Shown here: piece after piece, positions 16,919 through 26,267 of the stretch
How the letters are laid out: every line of letters begins with the position of its first letter
Numbering within the stretch: position 1 is the first letter of the stretch
Source: Streptomyces sp. NRRL B-3428
Lineage (GTDB): Bacteria > Actinomycetota > Actinomycetes > Streptomycetales > Streptomycetaceae
Reading direction: 5' to 3'
Assembly: GCA_000721375.1 (NCBI GenBank)
Contig: JOGW01000025.1
Span: forward strand, 35,918-99,917
Length of the DNA stretch: 64,000 bases
Notes under the pieces: model-generated
What the model was told of the DNA's origin: nothing
The model's database searches: none
The model's input: the letters and a program-made list of their open reading frames with translations, nothing else
Made by a program: the position numbers and the translations under genes

Positions 16919-17388
16919 CGCAGCGCGTGGATCTCTCCAACCTGATGGACCGCTTGGCCGTCGACGCATTGATCACCGATTACGCCAATATCGTCGACGA
17001 CGGCGACTGGGCCGCGTATCCCGGGATCTTCACGCCGGACGGCCGGGCCGACTACAGCTCCTCCGGCGGCGAGGAGGGCACGGCGCTGGAGATGGCCGCG
17101 TGGCTTGAGCAGGCCATGCAGCTGTTCGCGATGCGCCAGCACCTCATCGTCAACCGGAAGTTCCGCTTCGAGATCCTCGACGGCAACACCGGCGACACGG
17201 CCTCCGCCCAGGCGGACATGTACAACCCGATGCGGATGAGTGACGACGGCGGCCCGCCGGACCTGGAGTGCGGCGCCCGCTACACGTTCACCTTCCGCCG
17301 TACGTCCGCGGGTTGGCGTATCTCGCAGCTCGTCGTGCACGAGAAGTGGCGCCGGATGAAGCCGCCCACCCGGCAGGGACTCGACTGA
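16915..17388 (+). CDS. SnoaL/NTF2-like domain protein
   Basis: A 157-residue protein with the NTF2-like/SnoaL cone fold. It shows LAVDALITDYANIVDDGDWA, YPGIFTPDGRADY, RQHLIVNRKFRFEI and the C-terminal YTFTFRRTSAGWRISQLVV. Members are ligand-binding proteins, isomerases or dehydrochlorinases; the function here is unknown. It is translationally coupled (ATGA) to the zinc-ribbon protein. A hairpin shared with the convergent DHFR-like gene follows. Confidence 0.75.
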   Translation: MTQRVDLSNLMDRLAVDALITDYANIVDDGDWAAYPGIFTPDGRADYSSSGGEEGTALEMAAWLEQAMQLFAMRQHLIVNRKFRFEILDGNTGDTASAQADMYNPMRMSDDGGPPDLECGARYTFTFRRTSAGWRISQLVVHEKWRRMKPPTRQGLD

Positions 17389-17410
17389 GGGCAATACGTC
17401 GGACCGCCAC

Positions 17411-17438
17411 GTCGGACCGCCTCTAGGTGCGGTCCGAC
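17411..17438. terminator. Bidirectional terminator
   Basis: A perfect 10-bp inverted repeat GTCGGACCGC (17411-17420)/GCGGTCCGAC (17429-17438) with an 8-base loop. It lies between convergent genes and overlaps the last codons of the DHFR-like gene. Confidence 0.7.
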
Positions 17439-18001
17439 GGACGCGCCACCCGGTAACGGACCCCGAGCACCTTCGAGTTGAAGGTGCGGGTACCCACGAG
17501 TTCGAGATCGACCTGTCGCTCCTCCTGGGGAAAGAACGAAATACCGCCGCCGACCATGACCGGATAGATCCTCGCCCGGTACTCGTCGATCAGATCCGCC
17601 GCGGCCGCCTGCGCGGCGAGCTCCGCACCGCCGACCGCGATGTTGCCCTCCCCCGGTTCGGCGCGCAACCGCTCGATCTCCGCCGCCAAGTCACCTGACG
17701 CGAGACGGGCATTGCCCTCGACGGCCGACAGCGACTTGGAGAACACCACCTTCGGCAGCGCCTTCCAGAGCGCGGCCCATTCGAGCTGATCCTCGTCGAG
17801 CGGAGTCTCCTCCTCGGCGGTTTCCCAGTAGAGCATCGTCTCGTACAGCTTGCGGCCCAGCACATAGGCGCCGAGTTCGCGGATCTCGTCGATCCAGGAG
17901 CGGAAGACCTCCGGGTCGGGCCCCGACCAGTCGAATCCGCCGTCGGGTCCGACGATGTAGCCGTCGAGGGAGACGTTCATCGAATAGGTCACGCTGCGCA
18001 T
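17423..18001 (-). CDS. Dihydrofolate reductase family (RibD C-terminal-like) protein
   Basis: A 192-residue protein of the RibD C-terminal/DHFR-like superfamily. It begins MRSVTYSMNVSLDGYIVGPD, then has YVLGRKLYETM, PKVVFSKSLSAV and GNIAVGGAELAAQA, which forms the NADPH-binding part. Such actinobacterial proteins are NADPH-dependent reductases of unassigned substrate and are not the essential folate enzyme. The ATG at 18001 is preceded by AGGAGGG at good spacing. It is divergent from the lnt gene. Confidence 0.8.
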   Translation of the reverse strand: MRSVTYSMNVSLDGYIVGPDGGFDWSGPDPEVFRSWIDEIRELGAYVLGRKLYETMLYWETAEEETPLDEDQLEWAALWKALPKVVFSKSLSAVEGNARLASGDLAAEIERLRAEPGEGNIAVGGAELAAQAAAADLIDEYRARIYPVMVGGGISFFPQEERQVDLELVGTRTFNSKVLGVRYRVARPSDRT

Positions 18002-18163
18002 CAGAAACCCTCCTAGGTGACGCTTTCGACCCTACGGCGCCACCGCGCTCCCCACCCTGCGGTACGCACTCTCCGCACCCGACCGCACGCACTCTGTCCG
18101 AGATCGTCCGGAACGCGCACACTGGTACCACTGACCGGCGTCCGGGGGCGAGGGAGGCGCGGT

Positions 18164-19795
18164 ATGGGCAGCTCAGCGCGTACGCGGGAGGCCGAGTCAC
18201 AGGCCGACCACCCGCCGCACACCCCATGGACCAGGGCGGCGCGACGTCTGCACTCCCCCTGGTGGCGGGCCCTGGCCGCCCTGCTCGCCGGAGCCCTGCC
18301 GGCGCTCGCGTTCCCCGAGCCCGCCTTGTGGTGGTTCGCGTACGTGGCGCTCGTCCCCTGGATCCTGCTCGTCCGCTCGGCCCCGACCCCACGGCGGGCC
18401 GCCTGGGACGGCTGGCTCGGCGGGATCGGGTTCATCCTCGCGATGCACCACTGGCTGGCACCGAATCTGCATGTGTTCACCCTGGTCATCGCGGCGCTGC
18501 TCGGCCTGCTCTGGCTGCCCTGGGCTCTGCTCGTACGCCATCAGATCGGCGGCCGCCCCTCACGCGCCCGAGCCGCCGCCGCCCTCGCGGTCCTCCCGTC
18601 GGCCTGGCTGGTCGTCGAACTCGTGCGTTCCTGGGAGGGGTTGGGCGGCCCCTGGGGTCTGCTCGGCTCCAGCCAGTGGCAGGTCTCGCCCGCCCTGCGG
18701 CTCGCCTCCGTGGGCGGGGTGTGGCTGGTCTCGCTGCTGATCGTCGCCGTGAACACCGCGGTGGTCCTGCTGATCGTCCAGCCCTCCACCCGTGTCCCCG
18801 CGCTCAGCGCGCTCATGGCCGCCGCCGTTCTCACCTGCGCCGTCTGGGCGTGGGCGCCCCGGCCCCAGAAGGCCGGCACGGTGCGGGTCGCGCTCGTCCA
18901 GCCCGGCACCGGAAACGGGGTCGCCGCCGGCAGCGATCGCTTCGCCCGCGAGGAGGCGCTGACCCGCACGCTGGCGGGACGCGACGTGGACCTCGTCGTC
19001 TGGGGCGAGAGCAGTGTCGGCTTCGATCTGAGGGACCGTCCCGACCTCGCCGAACGCCTTGCCGCGCTCTCCCGCGAAGTCGGCGCCGAGATCCTCGTGA
19101 ACGTGGACGCACGCCGCTCGGACAAGCCCGGGATCTTCAAGTCATCGGTCCTGATCGGCCCGGACGGACCGACCGGCGACCGCTACGACAAGATGCGGCT
19201 CGTGCCCTTCGGCGAATATGTGCCGGCCCGCTCGCTGCTCGGCTGGGCCACCTCCGTCGGCGAAGCGGCGGGAGAGGACCGCAGACGCGGCACAACGCCC
19301 GTGGTGATGCCGGTCGGCGAGGGCTGGACGGTGGGACCGCTGGTCTGCTTCGAGTCGGCGTTCCCGGACATGAGCCGGCAACTGACCCGCCGCGGCGCCC
19401 AGTTGCTGCTCGCCCAGTCGGCCACGTCCACGTTCCAGGACAGCTGGGCGCCGAAGCAGCACGCCTCGCTCGCGGCGATACGCGCCGCCGAGAACGGCCG
19501 ACCGATGGTGCACGCCACGCTCACCGGCGTCTCCGCGGTGTACGCGGCCGACGGCTCCCGTATCGGTGAACCGCTCGGCACCGAGGAGCGCGCGGCCGGG
19601 GTCTACGACATCACGCTGACCTCGGGCACGACGCCGTTCGTACGCCTGGGTGACTGGGCGGTGTACACGGCGCTCGCCGTCCTCGCCGCCACGCTGGCTC
19701 TTGAGGCCGTACGGGCGCTCAGGCGGCCTGTTCCGTCACGCGCTGGACGATCCGCTCGCACAGCTCATGAGTCGCCAACGCGTCCCGAGCGCTGA
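18164..19795 (+). CDS. lnt: Apolipoprotein N-acyltransferase
   Basis: A 543-residue membrane enzyme that N-acylates the lipid-modified Cys of lipoproteins. It starts at ATG 18164 after GAGGGAGG. The first half has several hydrophobic segments (LLAGALPALAFPEPALWW onward). The second half is a nitrilase-like domain with the catalytic triad: Glu in VVWGESSVGF, Lys in YDKMRLVPFGEYVPAR, Cys in VGPLVCFESAFPD. The 3' end is antisense to the last 77 bases of the convergent oxidoreductase gene, so the Arg/Ser-rich C-terminal tail may not be conserved. Streptomyces often has two Lnt homologues. Confidence 0.9.
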   Translation: MGSSARTREAESQADHPPHTPWTRAARRLHSPWWRALAALLAGALPALAFPEPALWWFAYVALVPWILLVRSAPTPRRAAWDGWLGGIGFILAMHHWLAPNLHVFTLVIAALLGLLWLPWALLVRHQIGGRPSRARAAAALAVLPSAWLVVELVRSWEGLGGPWGLLGSSQWQVSPALRLASVGGVWLVSLLIVAVNTAVVLLIVQPSTRVPALSALMAAAVLTCAVWAWAPRPQKAGTVRVALVQPGTGNGVAAGSDRFAREEALTRTLAGRDVDLVVWGESSVGFDLRDRPDLAERLAALSREVGAEILVNVDARRSDKPGIFKSSVLIGPDGPTGDRYDKMRLVPFGEYVPARSLLGWATSVGEAAGEDRRRGTTPVVMPVGEGWTVGPLVCFESAFPDMSRQLTRRGAQLLLAQSATSTFQDSWAPKQHASLAAIRAAENGRPMVHATLTGVSAVYAADGSRIGEPLGTEERAAGVYDITLTSGTTPFVRLGDWAVYTALAVLAATLALEAVRALRRPVPSRAGRSARTAHESPTRPER

Positions 19796-20624
19796 GCAGT
19801 TTGCCCGCGCGCACCGCGTCCACGAAGGCGAGCACGACCTGCTCGATACCGCGCTGGCGCGCCACCGGCACCCAGTCGCCGCGCCGCCGCACGGTCGGCT
19901 GGCCCTTGTGGTCGATGATCTCGGCGAGGTTGCGCACCTCGCGCTTGGTGTCCTGGCCGGAGACCTCGAGGATCTCCTCGGTCGAGCCGCTCAGGCGGTT
20001 CATCACGCCGATCGCGGTGAACCCGTCGCCGGCGAGCTGCAGCACCACGTGGTGCATCAGGCCGTCCTCGACGCGGGCGCGCACGGTGACGTCGTCGATC
20101 TGCCCGGGGACCAGGAAGCGCAGGGTGTCGACGACGTGGATGAAGTCGTCGAAGACCATCGAGCGGATGTCCTCGGGCAGCCCGACCCGGTTCTTCTGCA
20201 GCAGGATCAGCTCGCGCGGGTGCTCGGCGCACTGCGCGTACCCAGGGGCGTAGCGGCGGTTGAAGCCGACCGTCAGCGAGACACCGCGCTCCTCGGCGAG
20301 CTCCACGAGACGCTCCGCGTCGCCCAGTTCGTACGCGATCGGCTTGTCGACATACGTGGCCACGCCCGCCTCGATCAGCCGCGTGACGATCTCGGGGTGC
20401 ACGGCGGTCGGCGCGTGCACGAAGGCCGCGTCCAGGCCGACCGCGAGCAGCGAGTCCAGATCGGTGTGGAGGTGTTCGGCGGGGACACGGTGCGTGGCGC
20501 CGACCCGCTGGAGGGTCTCGGGGCTGCGGGTCTGCAGGTGCAGCTCGGTCTCGGGCAGGGTGGTGAGGACCGGCAGATAGGCCTTCTGCGCGATGTCGCC
20601 CAGACCGATGCAACCGACCTTCAC
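19719..20624 (-). CDS. Gfo/Idh/MocA family oxidoreductase
   Basis: A 301-residue NAD(P)-dependent oxidoreductase. The Rossmann fold is at the N-terminus (VGCIGLGDIAQKAYLPVL), and the family lysine motif is in ATYVDKPIAYELGDAERLV. GFNRRYAPGYAQ and a C-terminal beta domain complete it. Usual substrates are sugars or inositols; nothing nearby points to one. The start is GTG 20624 after GGGAGAAG. The gene is convergent with lnt and shares 77 bases with it. Confidence 0.85.
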   Translation of the reverse strand: MKVGCIGLGDIAQKAYLPVLTTLPETELHLQTRSPETLQRVGATHRVPAEHLHTDLDSLLAVGLDAAFVHAPTAVHPEIVTRLIEAGVATYVDKPIAYELGDAERLVELAEERGVSLTVGFNRRYAPGYAQCAEHPRELILLQKNRVGLPEDIRSMVFDDFIHVVDTLRFLVPGQIDDVTVRARVEDGLMHHVVLQLAGDGFTAIGVMNRLSGSTEEILEVSGQDTKREVRNLAEIIDHKGQPTVRRRGDWVPVARQRGIEQVVLAFVDAVRAGKLLSARDALATHELCERIVQRVTEQAA

Positions 20625-20885
20625 GATACTTCTCCCTGTCTCGCCCTACCCACCGCGCGTTTCAGCGGCTTGTCGCAGCATACGTGGCCTGCGGGGGAAG
20701 CCAGTCGGAGATCGTCCCGAGGCTCGTGAGCATCAGGTTCGGGCCGGCCGGGAGATCGTCGCGATCAGTGCGTCGCGGGCCGCGACGAGGGGAATGCCGG
20801 GCAAACCCTGACCGGGGTCACCCATGTGGGGCAACCTGCGCTTGTCAGCTCCCGAAACCACCCCGGAACCAGCAGAGTTGCGCGG

Positions 20886-21326
20886 GTGCATCGAACGACC
20901 CGAGCCGCGCTGCTCGTCTCTCTCACGATCACGGCCGTCTCCGGCTGTGTCGCGGTCCAGACACCCGCCGCGCCCTCCGCCACCACGCCAGGTCCGGCCT
21001 CGGCCCCGGCGCCGAAGGGCGGCGCCCAGCCCCAGATCGTGCAGGCCCCGGCGCACGAGGCGCTCGAGCGCATCCAGGACGAGCAGCGGGAGCGGGCCCG
21101 TGAAGCTGTGGCCGTACCCCAGCGCACCAAGCCCCGTGCCGTACGGGAATCAGGGGCCGCAAAGGCCCCGGCAGCCGGCGACGGGCGCGAGCACCCGAAA
21201 GCACCGGTCGAGGTGCCCGAGGCGCCGGCCCCTTCGGCCGATGTGTGCGACCTCGGCGAGCAGTACGGCGGCTGGCCGGCCGACAGCCCGCAGGCGCAGA
21301 TCTGCCGGAGCACGTACGGCGGCTGA
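20886..21326 (+). CDS. Putative secreted lipoprotein
   Basis: A 146-residue protein with a signal sequence VHRTTRAALLVSLTITAVSG followed by Cys (lipobox VSGC). Then comes a Pro/Ala-rich linker, a charged helical stretch (HEALERIQDEQRERAREAVA), and a C-terminal YGGWPADSPQAQICRSTYGG with a second Cys. GTG 20886 is chosen because it gives the signal peptide; the frame is open to 20826. No family recognised. It ends seven bases from the convergent methyltransferase stop. Confidence 0.6.
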   Translation: MHRTTRAALLVSLTITAVSGCVAVQTPAAPSATTPGPASAPAPKGGAQPQIVQAPAHEALERIQDEQRERAREAVAVPQRTKPRAVRESGAAKAPAAGDGREHPKAPVEVPEAPAPSADVCDLGEQYGGWPADSPQAQICRSTYGG

Positions 21327-21333
21327 ACCTCCT

Positions 21334-22026
21334 CTACACAGGGACCGCCCGCACCCAGGCCCCGTCCTCGGTCAGCACCCGGTCCACCTTCAACCCGGCC
21401 TCCGCCAGGACCCCTTCGAACTCCTCGGCCGTCAGCGGCCTGGCGCGGTACGTCTGGGTCCACACGGCGTCCGGGAAGACGTACTCCACCTTCACCGAGC
21501 GCACCCCGTCCTCGCCCACCGGTACGGACGCCACCTTGCGGATGACGGGCCCGCCGGGGAGGGCCACCTCGCGCGGCAGGTTCTCGTGGGCGCCCGCGCG
21601 CTCGCGCTGGATGAGTACGCAACCGTCGTCGGCGACATGGCGGCGGCAGGTGGCGAGCATGCCGCGGCGCACCTCGGCGTCACCGGTGTGCACGAGGATC
21701 GACGCGAGCATCACGACGTCGAACCGCTCCCCGAGGTCAAGACCCTCGATGGTGGAGCGGACGCTGCGCGCGCCGACGATCCGGTCGAGCATCTCCTGCG
21801 ACTCGTCCACCGCCGTGACCTCGAAGCCCCGCTCGACCAGCGGGTGGGTCACCCGGCCCACCCCGCAGCCCAGTTCGAGCAGGCGCGCGCCCGCGGGCAC
21901 GGCGGCCGCGATGATCTCCGGCTCGCCCTCCACGGGGAGTCTCTCGTACAGCTCCACCGCGCAGCCGTCGGGTGTGATGGCGCCCGGCCCCGTGCCTTCG
22001 TATCCCCTACGCATCTCAAGACCCAT
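21334..22026 (-). CDS. Class I SAM-dependent methyltransferase
   Basis: A 230-residue protein with the SAM-binding motif I RLLELGCGVGRVTHPLVERG and the acidic post-I residue in VTAVDESQEMLDRI. Motif II-like is ERFDVVMLASILVHTGD. Substrate cannot be inferred. The start ATG at 22026 lies 34 bases downstream of the stop of the GNAT-like gene, so the two are probably cotranscribed. Confidence 0.85.
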   Translation of the reverse strand: MGLEMRRGYEGTGPGAITPDGCAVELYERLPVEGEPEIIAAAVPAGARLLELGCGVGRVTHPLVERGFEVTAVDESQEMLDRIVGARSVRSTIEGLDLGERFDVVMLASILVHTGDAEVRRGMLATCRRHVADDGCVLIQRERAGAHENLPREVALPGGPVIRKVASVPVGEDGVRSVKVEYVFPDAVWTQTYRARPLTAEEFEGVLAEAGLKVDRVLTEDGAWVRAVPV

Positions 22027-22060
22027 GTTCAGGCAACGGCCGGCCCGCCAGGGCGGTTCC

Positions 22061-23074
22061 TCACCAGGGGAACCAGCCGCTTCCCGAGTACCAGTGCCCG
22101 CCCGCGTCGAGGTGGCCGAGCACGGCGCGCTGCAGGCTGCTGCGCCGGGGCAGCTCGGCGCGCGGGGTCTCGGTGCCGCCGAAGACGAAGGCTACGGGGG
22201 TGTCGTCCGCGGGCGCGTCCGACATGTAGGCGATACGGAACCGGTCCTGGAAGCGGACGATGTTGGACCCGACCGGCAGGTACTTCTTCAACTGCCGGTC
22301 GAGGAGCCAGGAGTGGCACACCGCCGCCTTCGGCTTCTCCTCGGGAAAGTACCGGTCGAAGAACGCACGGGCCCTGTCGATCGAGTCCTCGCACAGGCCT
22401 GCCGTGATCGGACCCAGGAAGTCGGGGATGTGCACGCTCAGACAGATGTCGCCGGGCCCCGCGTCGAGGCCTTCCCGGGTGAGCTCCTGCGCCATGCGCT
22501 CCCCGAGGGGCGCACGCTCGAACTGCAGCCGCCCCAACTGGTAGAGCTCACCGCGGAAGTGGCGGGTGGGCCACCACGGGACGAGCAGCCCCGTCGTGCC
22601 GAACCGCCTGCGGTGCACGGCCAGGTTGCGGCCCAGGTCGGCGAGGGTGCGCCGGGAGATCTCCGCGGGGATGCCGCGTTCCTCGTGCCCGGCGCGTGCG
22701 TGCGGCAGCGCGGCGACGAACACGAGCACCGCGAAATTGCGGCCCAACACCCCTGCGTCGGCGGGGAAGTCCGGCAGTTCGACGCCCTCCCCAGGTGCTC
22801 CCGTGCCCGGGCGCAGCAGGCCGCGGACCGCCCGGCCGAGCAACTCGGTCAGCTCCGGCGACGCGTCGACCTCGTCGGCCAGGGAGAGCAGCGTGGCGAT
22901 GTCCTCGTGCGGGACAGCCAGGTCGACCAGGACGCCGGCCAGCAGTTCGGGTGCCGGCAGCCGGACCTCCCGCCACGGTATCTCCGGGTCCTGAAGGTTC
23001 TGCAGCCACTTCACGCAGTCGGCGTCGCCCTGCAGTGCGTCAAGGAACAGCTCGGCGGATGTCGCAGATGTCAT
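22061..23074 (-). CDS. GNAT-like acyltransferase domain protein
   Basis: A 337-residue cytoplasmic protein of the actinobacterial family annotated as acyltransferase domain-containing (NAT_N plus GNAT_C domains). It has an N-terminal helical part (AELFLDALQGDADCVKWLQN) and a C-terminal part with GELYQLGRLQFERAPLGERM, CLSVHIPDFLGPITAGLCED and AVCHSWLLDRQLKKYLPVGS. The ATG at 23074 is chosen over the longer frame because the upstream extension is Arg/Trp-rich. It lies 34 bases after the stop of the upstream TPR-like gene, suggesting an operon. Substrate is unknown. Confidence 0.65.
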   Translation of the reverse strand: MTSATSAELFLDALQGDADCVKWLQNLQDPEIPWREVRLPAPELLAGVLVDLAVPHEDIATLLSLADEVDASPELTELLGRAVRGLLRPGTGAPGEGVELPDFPADAGVLGRNFAVLVFVAALPHARAGHEERGIPAEISRRTLADLGRNLAVHRRRFGTTGLLVPWWPTRHFRGELYQLGRLQFERAPLGERMAQELTREGLDAGPGDICLSVHIPDFLGPITAGLCEDSIDRARAFFDRYFPEEKPKAAVCHSWLLDRQLKKYLPVGSNIVRFQDRFRIAYMSDAPADDTPVAFVFGGTETPRAELPRRSSLQRAVLGHLDAGGHWYSGSGWFPW

Positions 23075-23108
23075 GGGCTCAACGTACGCGGGGACCCCGT
23101 CCTCAGGT

Positions 23109-23582
23109 CTAGACCCCCAACTGCTCCTCCAGGCGCTCCACCGCCGCGCGGATACCGTCCCCGTACGAGTCGTCCCCGAGCGCACCCAGCGACTTGCGCG
23201 CCGAGGCCAGATGGTCACGCGCCTCGTCGTCGCGGCCCAGCTTCTTGTAGTCCGCCGCCAAGTTGAGATGCAAGGAGGGGTAGAAGCCGCGCACCGCGAG
23301 ACCCTGGTGGTGGCCGTCCACCCGCTCGTCCGTGAGACTGTCGGCCGCCGTCAGGGCGCGCAGGTCCCAGGACAGCTCGTCGGCCGGGTCGTCCTGGGTG
23401 TCCGCCATGTAATGGGCGATCGTGCAGCGATGCAGCGCGTCACCGTTCTCACCGACCTCGAGCCACAGCGCGAGGAGCCGCTTGCGCGCCTCCTCGCGGT
23501 CACCGCCGTGGTGCAGCATGACGGCCTGTCCTGCGCGTGCCATGACCGGGTCGGCCGTCGTTTGCTCCTGGTGGTCGGCCAC
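23109..23582 (-). CDS. TPR-like hypothetical protein
   Basis: A 157-residue, acidic, all-helical protein with TPR-like pairs: HHGGDREEARKRLLALWLEV near the start, and SLHLNLAADYKKLGRDDEAR then DHLASARKSLGAL near the end. It is probably a protein-protein interaction module. There are no catalytic motifs and no signal peptide. It is the first gene of the apparent three-gene minus-strand operon (TPR, GNAT-like, methyltransferase). Confidence 0.65.
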   Translation of the reverse strand: MADHQEQTTADPVMARAGQAVMLHHGGDREEARKRLLALWLEVGENGDALHRCTIAHYMADTQDDPADELSWDLRALTAADSLTDERVDGHHQGLAVRGFYPSLHLNLAADYKKLGRDDEARDHLASARKSLGALGDDSYGDGIRAAVERLEEQLGV

Positions 23583-23744
23583 GTGGTCCTCCGTGCTCGT
23601 ATGACGATCAACTGCCGATGACGCTATCCGCCGTCACTGACAATCCACGTCTCACTGGAGCGCGGCTCGCCGGGAGCCTTCGCGGGCGGCGGCGCAACCC
23701 CCAGCGACCACCGCCCGCCATCCGCCACCCCCCGCCCGGAGACT

Positions 23745-24434
23745 TCACCCCAGGTTCGGGATCGCCCAGTCGATCGCCTCGTGCCCCTGCGCCGCGATCG
23801 CCTCGTTGATCTGCGTGAACGGCTGGGATCCGAAGAACTTCTTGGCGGAGAGCGGCGAGGGGTGCGCTCCCTTGACCACGATGTGCCGCTCCTCGTCGAT
23901 CAGCGGCAGCTTCTTCTGCGCATAGTTGCCCCACAGCACGAACACCGCCGGGTCGGGACGCGAGGCCACGGCGCGGATCACCGCGTCGGTGAACTTCTCC
24001 CAGCCCTTGCCCTTGTGCGAGTTCGCCTCGCCGGAGCGCACCGTGAGCACCGCGTTGAGCAGCAGGACGCCCTGCTCGGCCCACGGCATCAGATAGCCGT
24101 TGTCCGGGATCGGCGTACCGAGCTCGGCCTGCATCTCCTTGTAGATGTTCCGCAGTGACGGCGGCGTCCGCACACCGGGGCGCACCGAGAAGCACAGACC
24201 GTGCCCCTGACCCTCGCCGTGGTAGGGGTCCTGACCGAGGATCAGCACCTTGACCTTGTCGTACGGCGTCGCGTCCAGCGCGGCGAAGACCTCGTCGCGC
24301 GGCGGGAACACCGGCCCCTTGGCCCGCTCGTCCTCGACGAACTCGACGAGCTCCTTGAAGTACGGCTGGTCGAGCTCGTCACCGAGCACGCCCTGCCAGG
24401 ATTCGGGCAGGGCGGCGTAGGCCTGGTCCGTCAC
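23745..24434 (-). CDS. ung: Uracil-DNA glycosylase (family 1)
   Basis: A 229-residue enzyme that excises uracil from DNA. The water-activating loop VLILGQDPYHGEGQGHGLCF contains the catalytic Asp; the DNA-intercalation loop is KGAHPSPLSAKKFFGSQPF with the catalytic His. Length matches the family. The start is GTG 24434, seven bases after GGAGG. The gene is monocistronic with its own 5' region. A short gap separates it from the peptide-binding lipoprotein upstream. Confidence 0.95.
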   Translation of the reverse strand: MTDQAYAALPESWQGVLGDELDQPYFKELVEFVEDERAKGPVFPPRDEVFAALDATPYDKVKVLILGQDPYHGEGQGHGLCFSVRPGVRTPPSLRNIYKEMQAELGTPIPDNGYLMPWAEQGVLLLNAVLTVRSGEANSHKGKGWEKFTDAVIRAVASRPDPAVFVLWGNYAQKKLPLIDEERHIVVKGAHPSPLSAKKFFGSQPFTQINEAIAAQGHEAIDWAIPNLG

Positions 24435-24527
24435 GTCAACAACCTCCGGTGTGCGGTCACTTGCTTAGACCCAAGAACCTACCGGCGACCACTGACAACA
24501 CCCGCGCCGCCCACCCCTGCGGCTCCC

Positions 24528-26123
24528 CTACCAGCTGGTCTTACGCTCCAGCGCCCACATCATCATGATCGTCGACGGGTCGAGCGCCTGTTCACCGCCC
24601 GCGATCTCCTCGCTCGCGGCGATGTACTGCTTGCCCTGCCACAGCGGCAGCAGCCGGGCGTCGTCGACGAGGATGTCCTGCGCCTCCTCGAACGCCTTGT
24701 CCACCGCTCCGCGGTCGCTCTCGCGCCGCGACTCGGGCAGCAGCACGTCGGTGATCTTCGGGGAGGGGTAGGGCGTGCTCAGCGCGTTCTGCTCGCCGAC
24801 GAACGGGGCGATGAAGTTGTCCGGGTCCGGGAAGTCGGGGAACCAGCCACGCCCGAAGACGGGGTACTCACCGTTCTTGTAGCCCTGTTCGTACGTCTTC
24901 CAGGGCCGGCTCTTGAGCGTCACCTTGAAGAGCCCGGTCGTCTCCAGCTGCTTCTTGATCGCCTCGAACTCCGGCTTGGTACCGGACCCGTAGCGGTCGG
25001 TGGTGTACCAGAGCGTGAGCGGTACGGGATCGAAGATGCCCGCCTTGTTGAGGTCCTTCTTGGCCTTCGCGGCGTCCGGCTTGCCGAACGAGTCGAAGAA
25101 GCCCGCCGTGTGCCCCGTGACGCCCTTGGGCACCATCGAGTACAGCGGCTCCACCGTGCCCTGGTACACGTCATGGCTGATCGCGGCCCTGTCGATCACC
25201 TGGGCAACGGCCTTGCGGACGGCGGGATTACGGGTCCAGCGGTCCTTCTCGGTGAAGACCAGATAGCGGATCTCCATGCCCGCACCCTCGACGAGCTGCA
25301 GACCGCTGTCAGCGTTCTCCCTGCCGAGTTCGACGATGTCGGCGGGGGCGAGACCGCGGAAGGTCACATCGATCTGCTGGGCCCTGAGCGCGGTCACCAT
25401 CTCGGCGGAGTCCTGGAAGTACCGGATGGTGACGGCACCGTTCTTGCGCTCGGCCGCGCCCTCGTAGTGCGGATTCTCCGCGAGCACGGCCTCCGTTGCC
25501 TGTCCTTGGCCGTTGACCTTGTAGGACTGGAGCACATACGGGCCGGAGCCGGTGATGGTGCGCTGGTCGCGCAGCTTGTCGGACGGGTAGTCGTCGGGGT
25601 CGACGATCGACATGGCGGGGGTGGCGAGCACGAACGGGAAGGTCGCGTCCGGCTTCTTGAGGTGGAAGATCACCTCTTTCTCACCCCGGGTCTCGACCCG
25701 GTCCAGACTGTCGAGCAGAGGCGCCGGACCACCCTTGGCGGCGATGTCGCGGATCCGGTCGATGGAGTGCTTCACGGCCTTCGCGTCCATCGCGTCACCG
25801 TCCGAGAACTTCATTCCGTCGCGCAGTTCGCAGCGGTACGTCTCGTTGGCGCGGTCCGTGAAACGGCAGGTTTCGGCCGCGTCCGGCTCGGGCGCCGCTC
25901 CGCCGCTGGGGAAGCTCACCAGGGTCTGGTAGATGTTCCGGAACAGCTCCCAGGAGCCGTCCCAGGCTGCTGCGGGGTCCAGGGTCGTGGGCGCACTCGT
26001 CGTACCGACGACGATCGCCTTCTCGTCCTCCGAATCCCCGGAGGAGATCAGTCCGCATCCCGCTACAAGGGATATGGACGCCATGGCCGCGGCCATGCGC
26101 AGACTTCGGACCCGGTTGAACAC
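24528..26123 (-). CDS. ABC transporter peptide-binding lipoprotein (SBP family 5)
   Basis: A 531-residue extracellular solute-binding protein of the DppA/OppA type. GTG 26123 follows GAGGAG at seven bases. The signal peptide (MAAAMASISLVAG) ends in a lipobox, Cys at VAGCGLIS. The mature protein shows the family phrases GTTSAPTTLDPAAAWDG, CELRDGMKFSDGDAMDAKAV and GRGWFPDFPDPDNFIAPF. It should bind oligopeptides or similar ligands. No permease or ATPase genes are adjacent, so it must work with a transporter encoded elsewhere or act as an orphan receptor. Confidence 0.9.
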   Translation of the reverse strand: MFNRVRSLRMAAAMASISLVAGCGLISSGDSEDEKAIVVGTTSAPTTLDPAAAWDGSWELFRNIYQTLVSFPSGGAAPEPDAAETCRFTDRANETYRCELRDGMKFSDGDAMDAKAVKHSIDRIRDIAAKGGPAPLLDSLDRVETRGEKEVIFHLKKPDATFPFVLATPAMSIVDPDDYPSDKLRDQRTITGSGPYVLQSYKVNGQGQATEAVLAENPHYEGAAERKNGAVTIRYFQDSAEMVTALRAQQIDVTFRGLAPADIVELGRENADSGLQLVEGAGMEIRYLVFTEKDRWTRNPAVRKAVAQVIDRAAISHDVYQGTVEPLYSMVPKGVTGHTAGFFDSFGKPDAAKAKKDLNKAGIFDPVPLTLWYTTDRYGSGTKPEFEAIKKQLETTGLFKVTLKSRPWKTYEQGYKNGEYPVFGRGWFPDFPDPDNFIAPFVGEQNALSTPYPSPKITDVLLPESRRESDRGAVDKAFEEAQDILVDDARLLPLWQGKQYIAASEEIAGGEQALDPSTIMMMWALERKTSW

Positions 26124-26267
26124 GTGCGCGCTCCTCGCTCGGACATGCCAGAGTCGGGCGACCATATCGCAAGGCCCCGCCGTTCCAACCCACGGGAACG
26201 GCAGGGCACTTGAGTGTGATTCCGCTTATCCGCGTACGTCACCTAACGCGGCCTCACAACGGGTTCG

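Noticed and set aside
21245..23266. 673-codon plus-strand frame
   Set aside because: Antisense to the methyltransferase and GNAT-like genes; low-complexity composition and no recognisable motif.
24201..26213. 670-codon plus-strand frame
   Set aside because: Antisense to the peptide-binding lipoprotein gene; composition typical of shadow ORFs.
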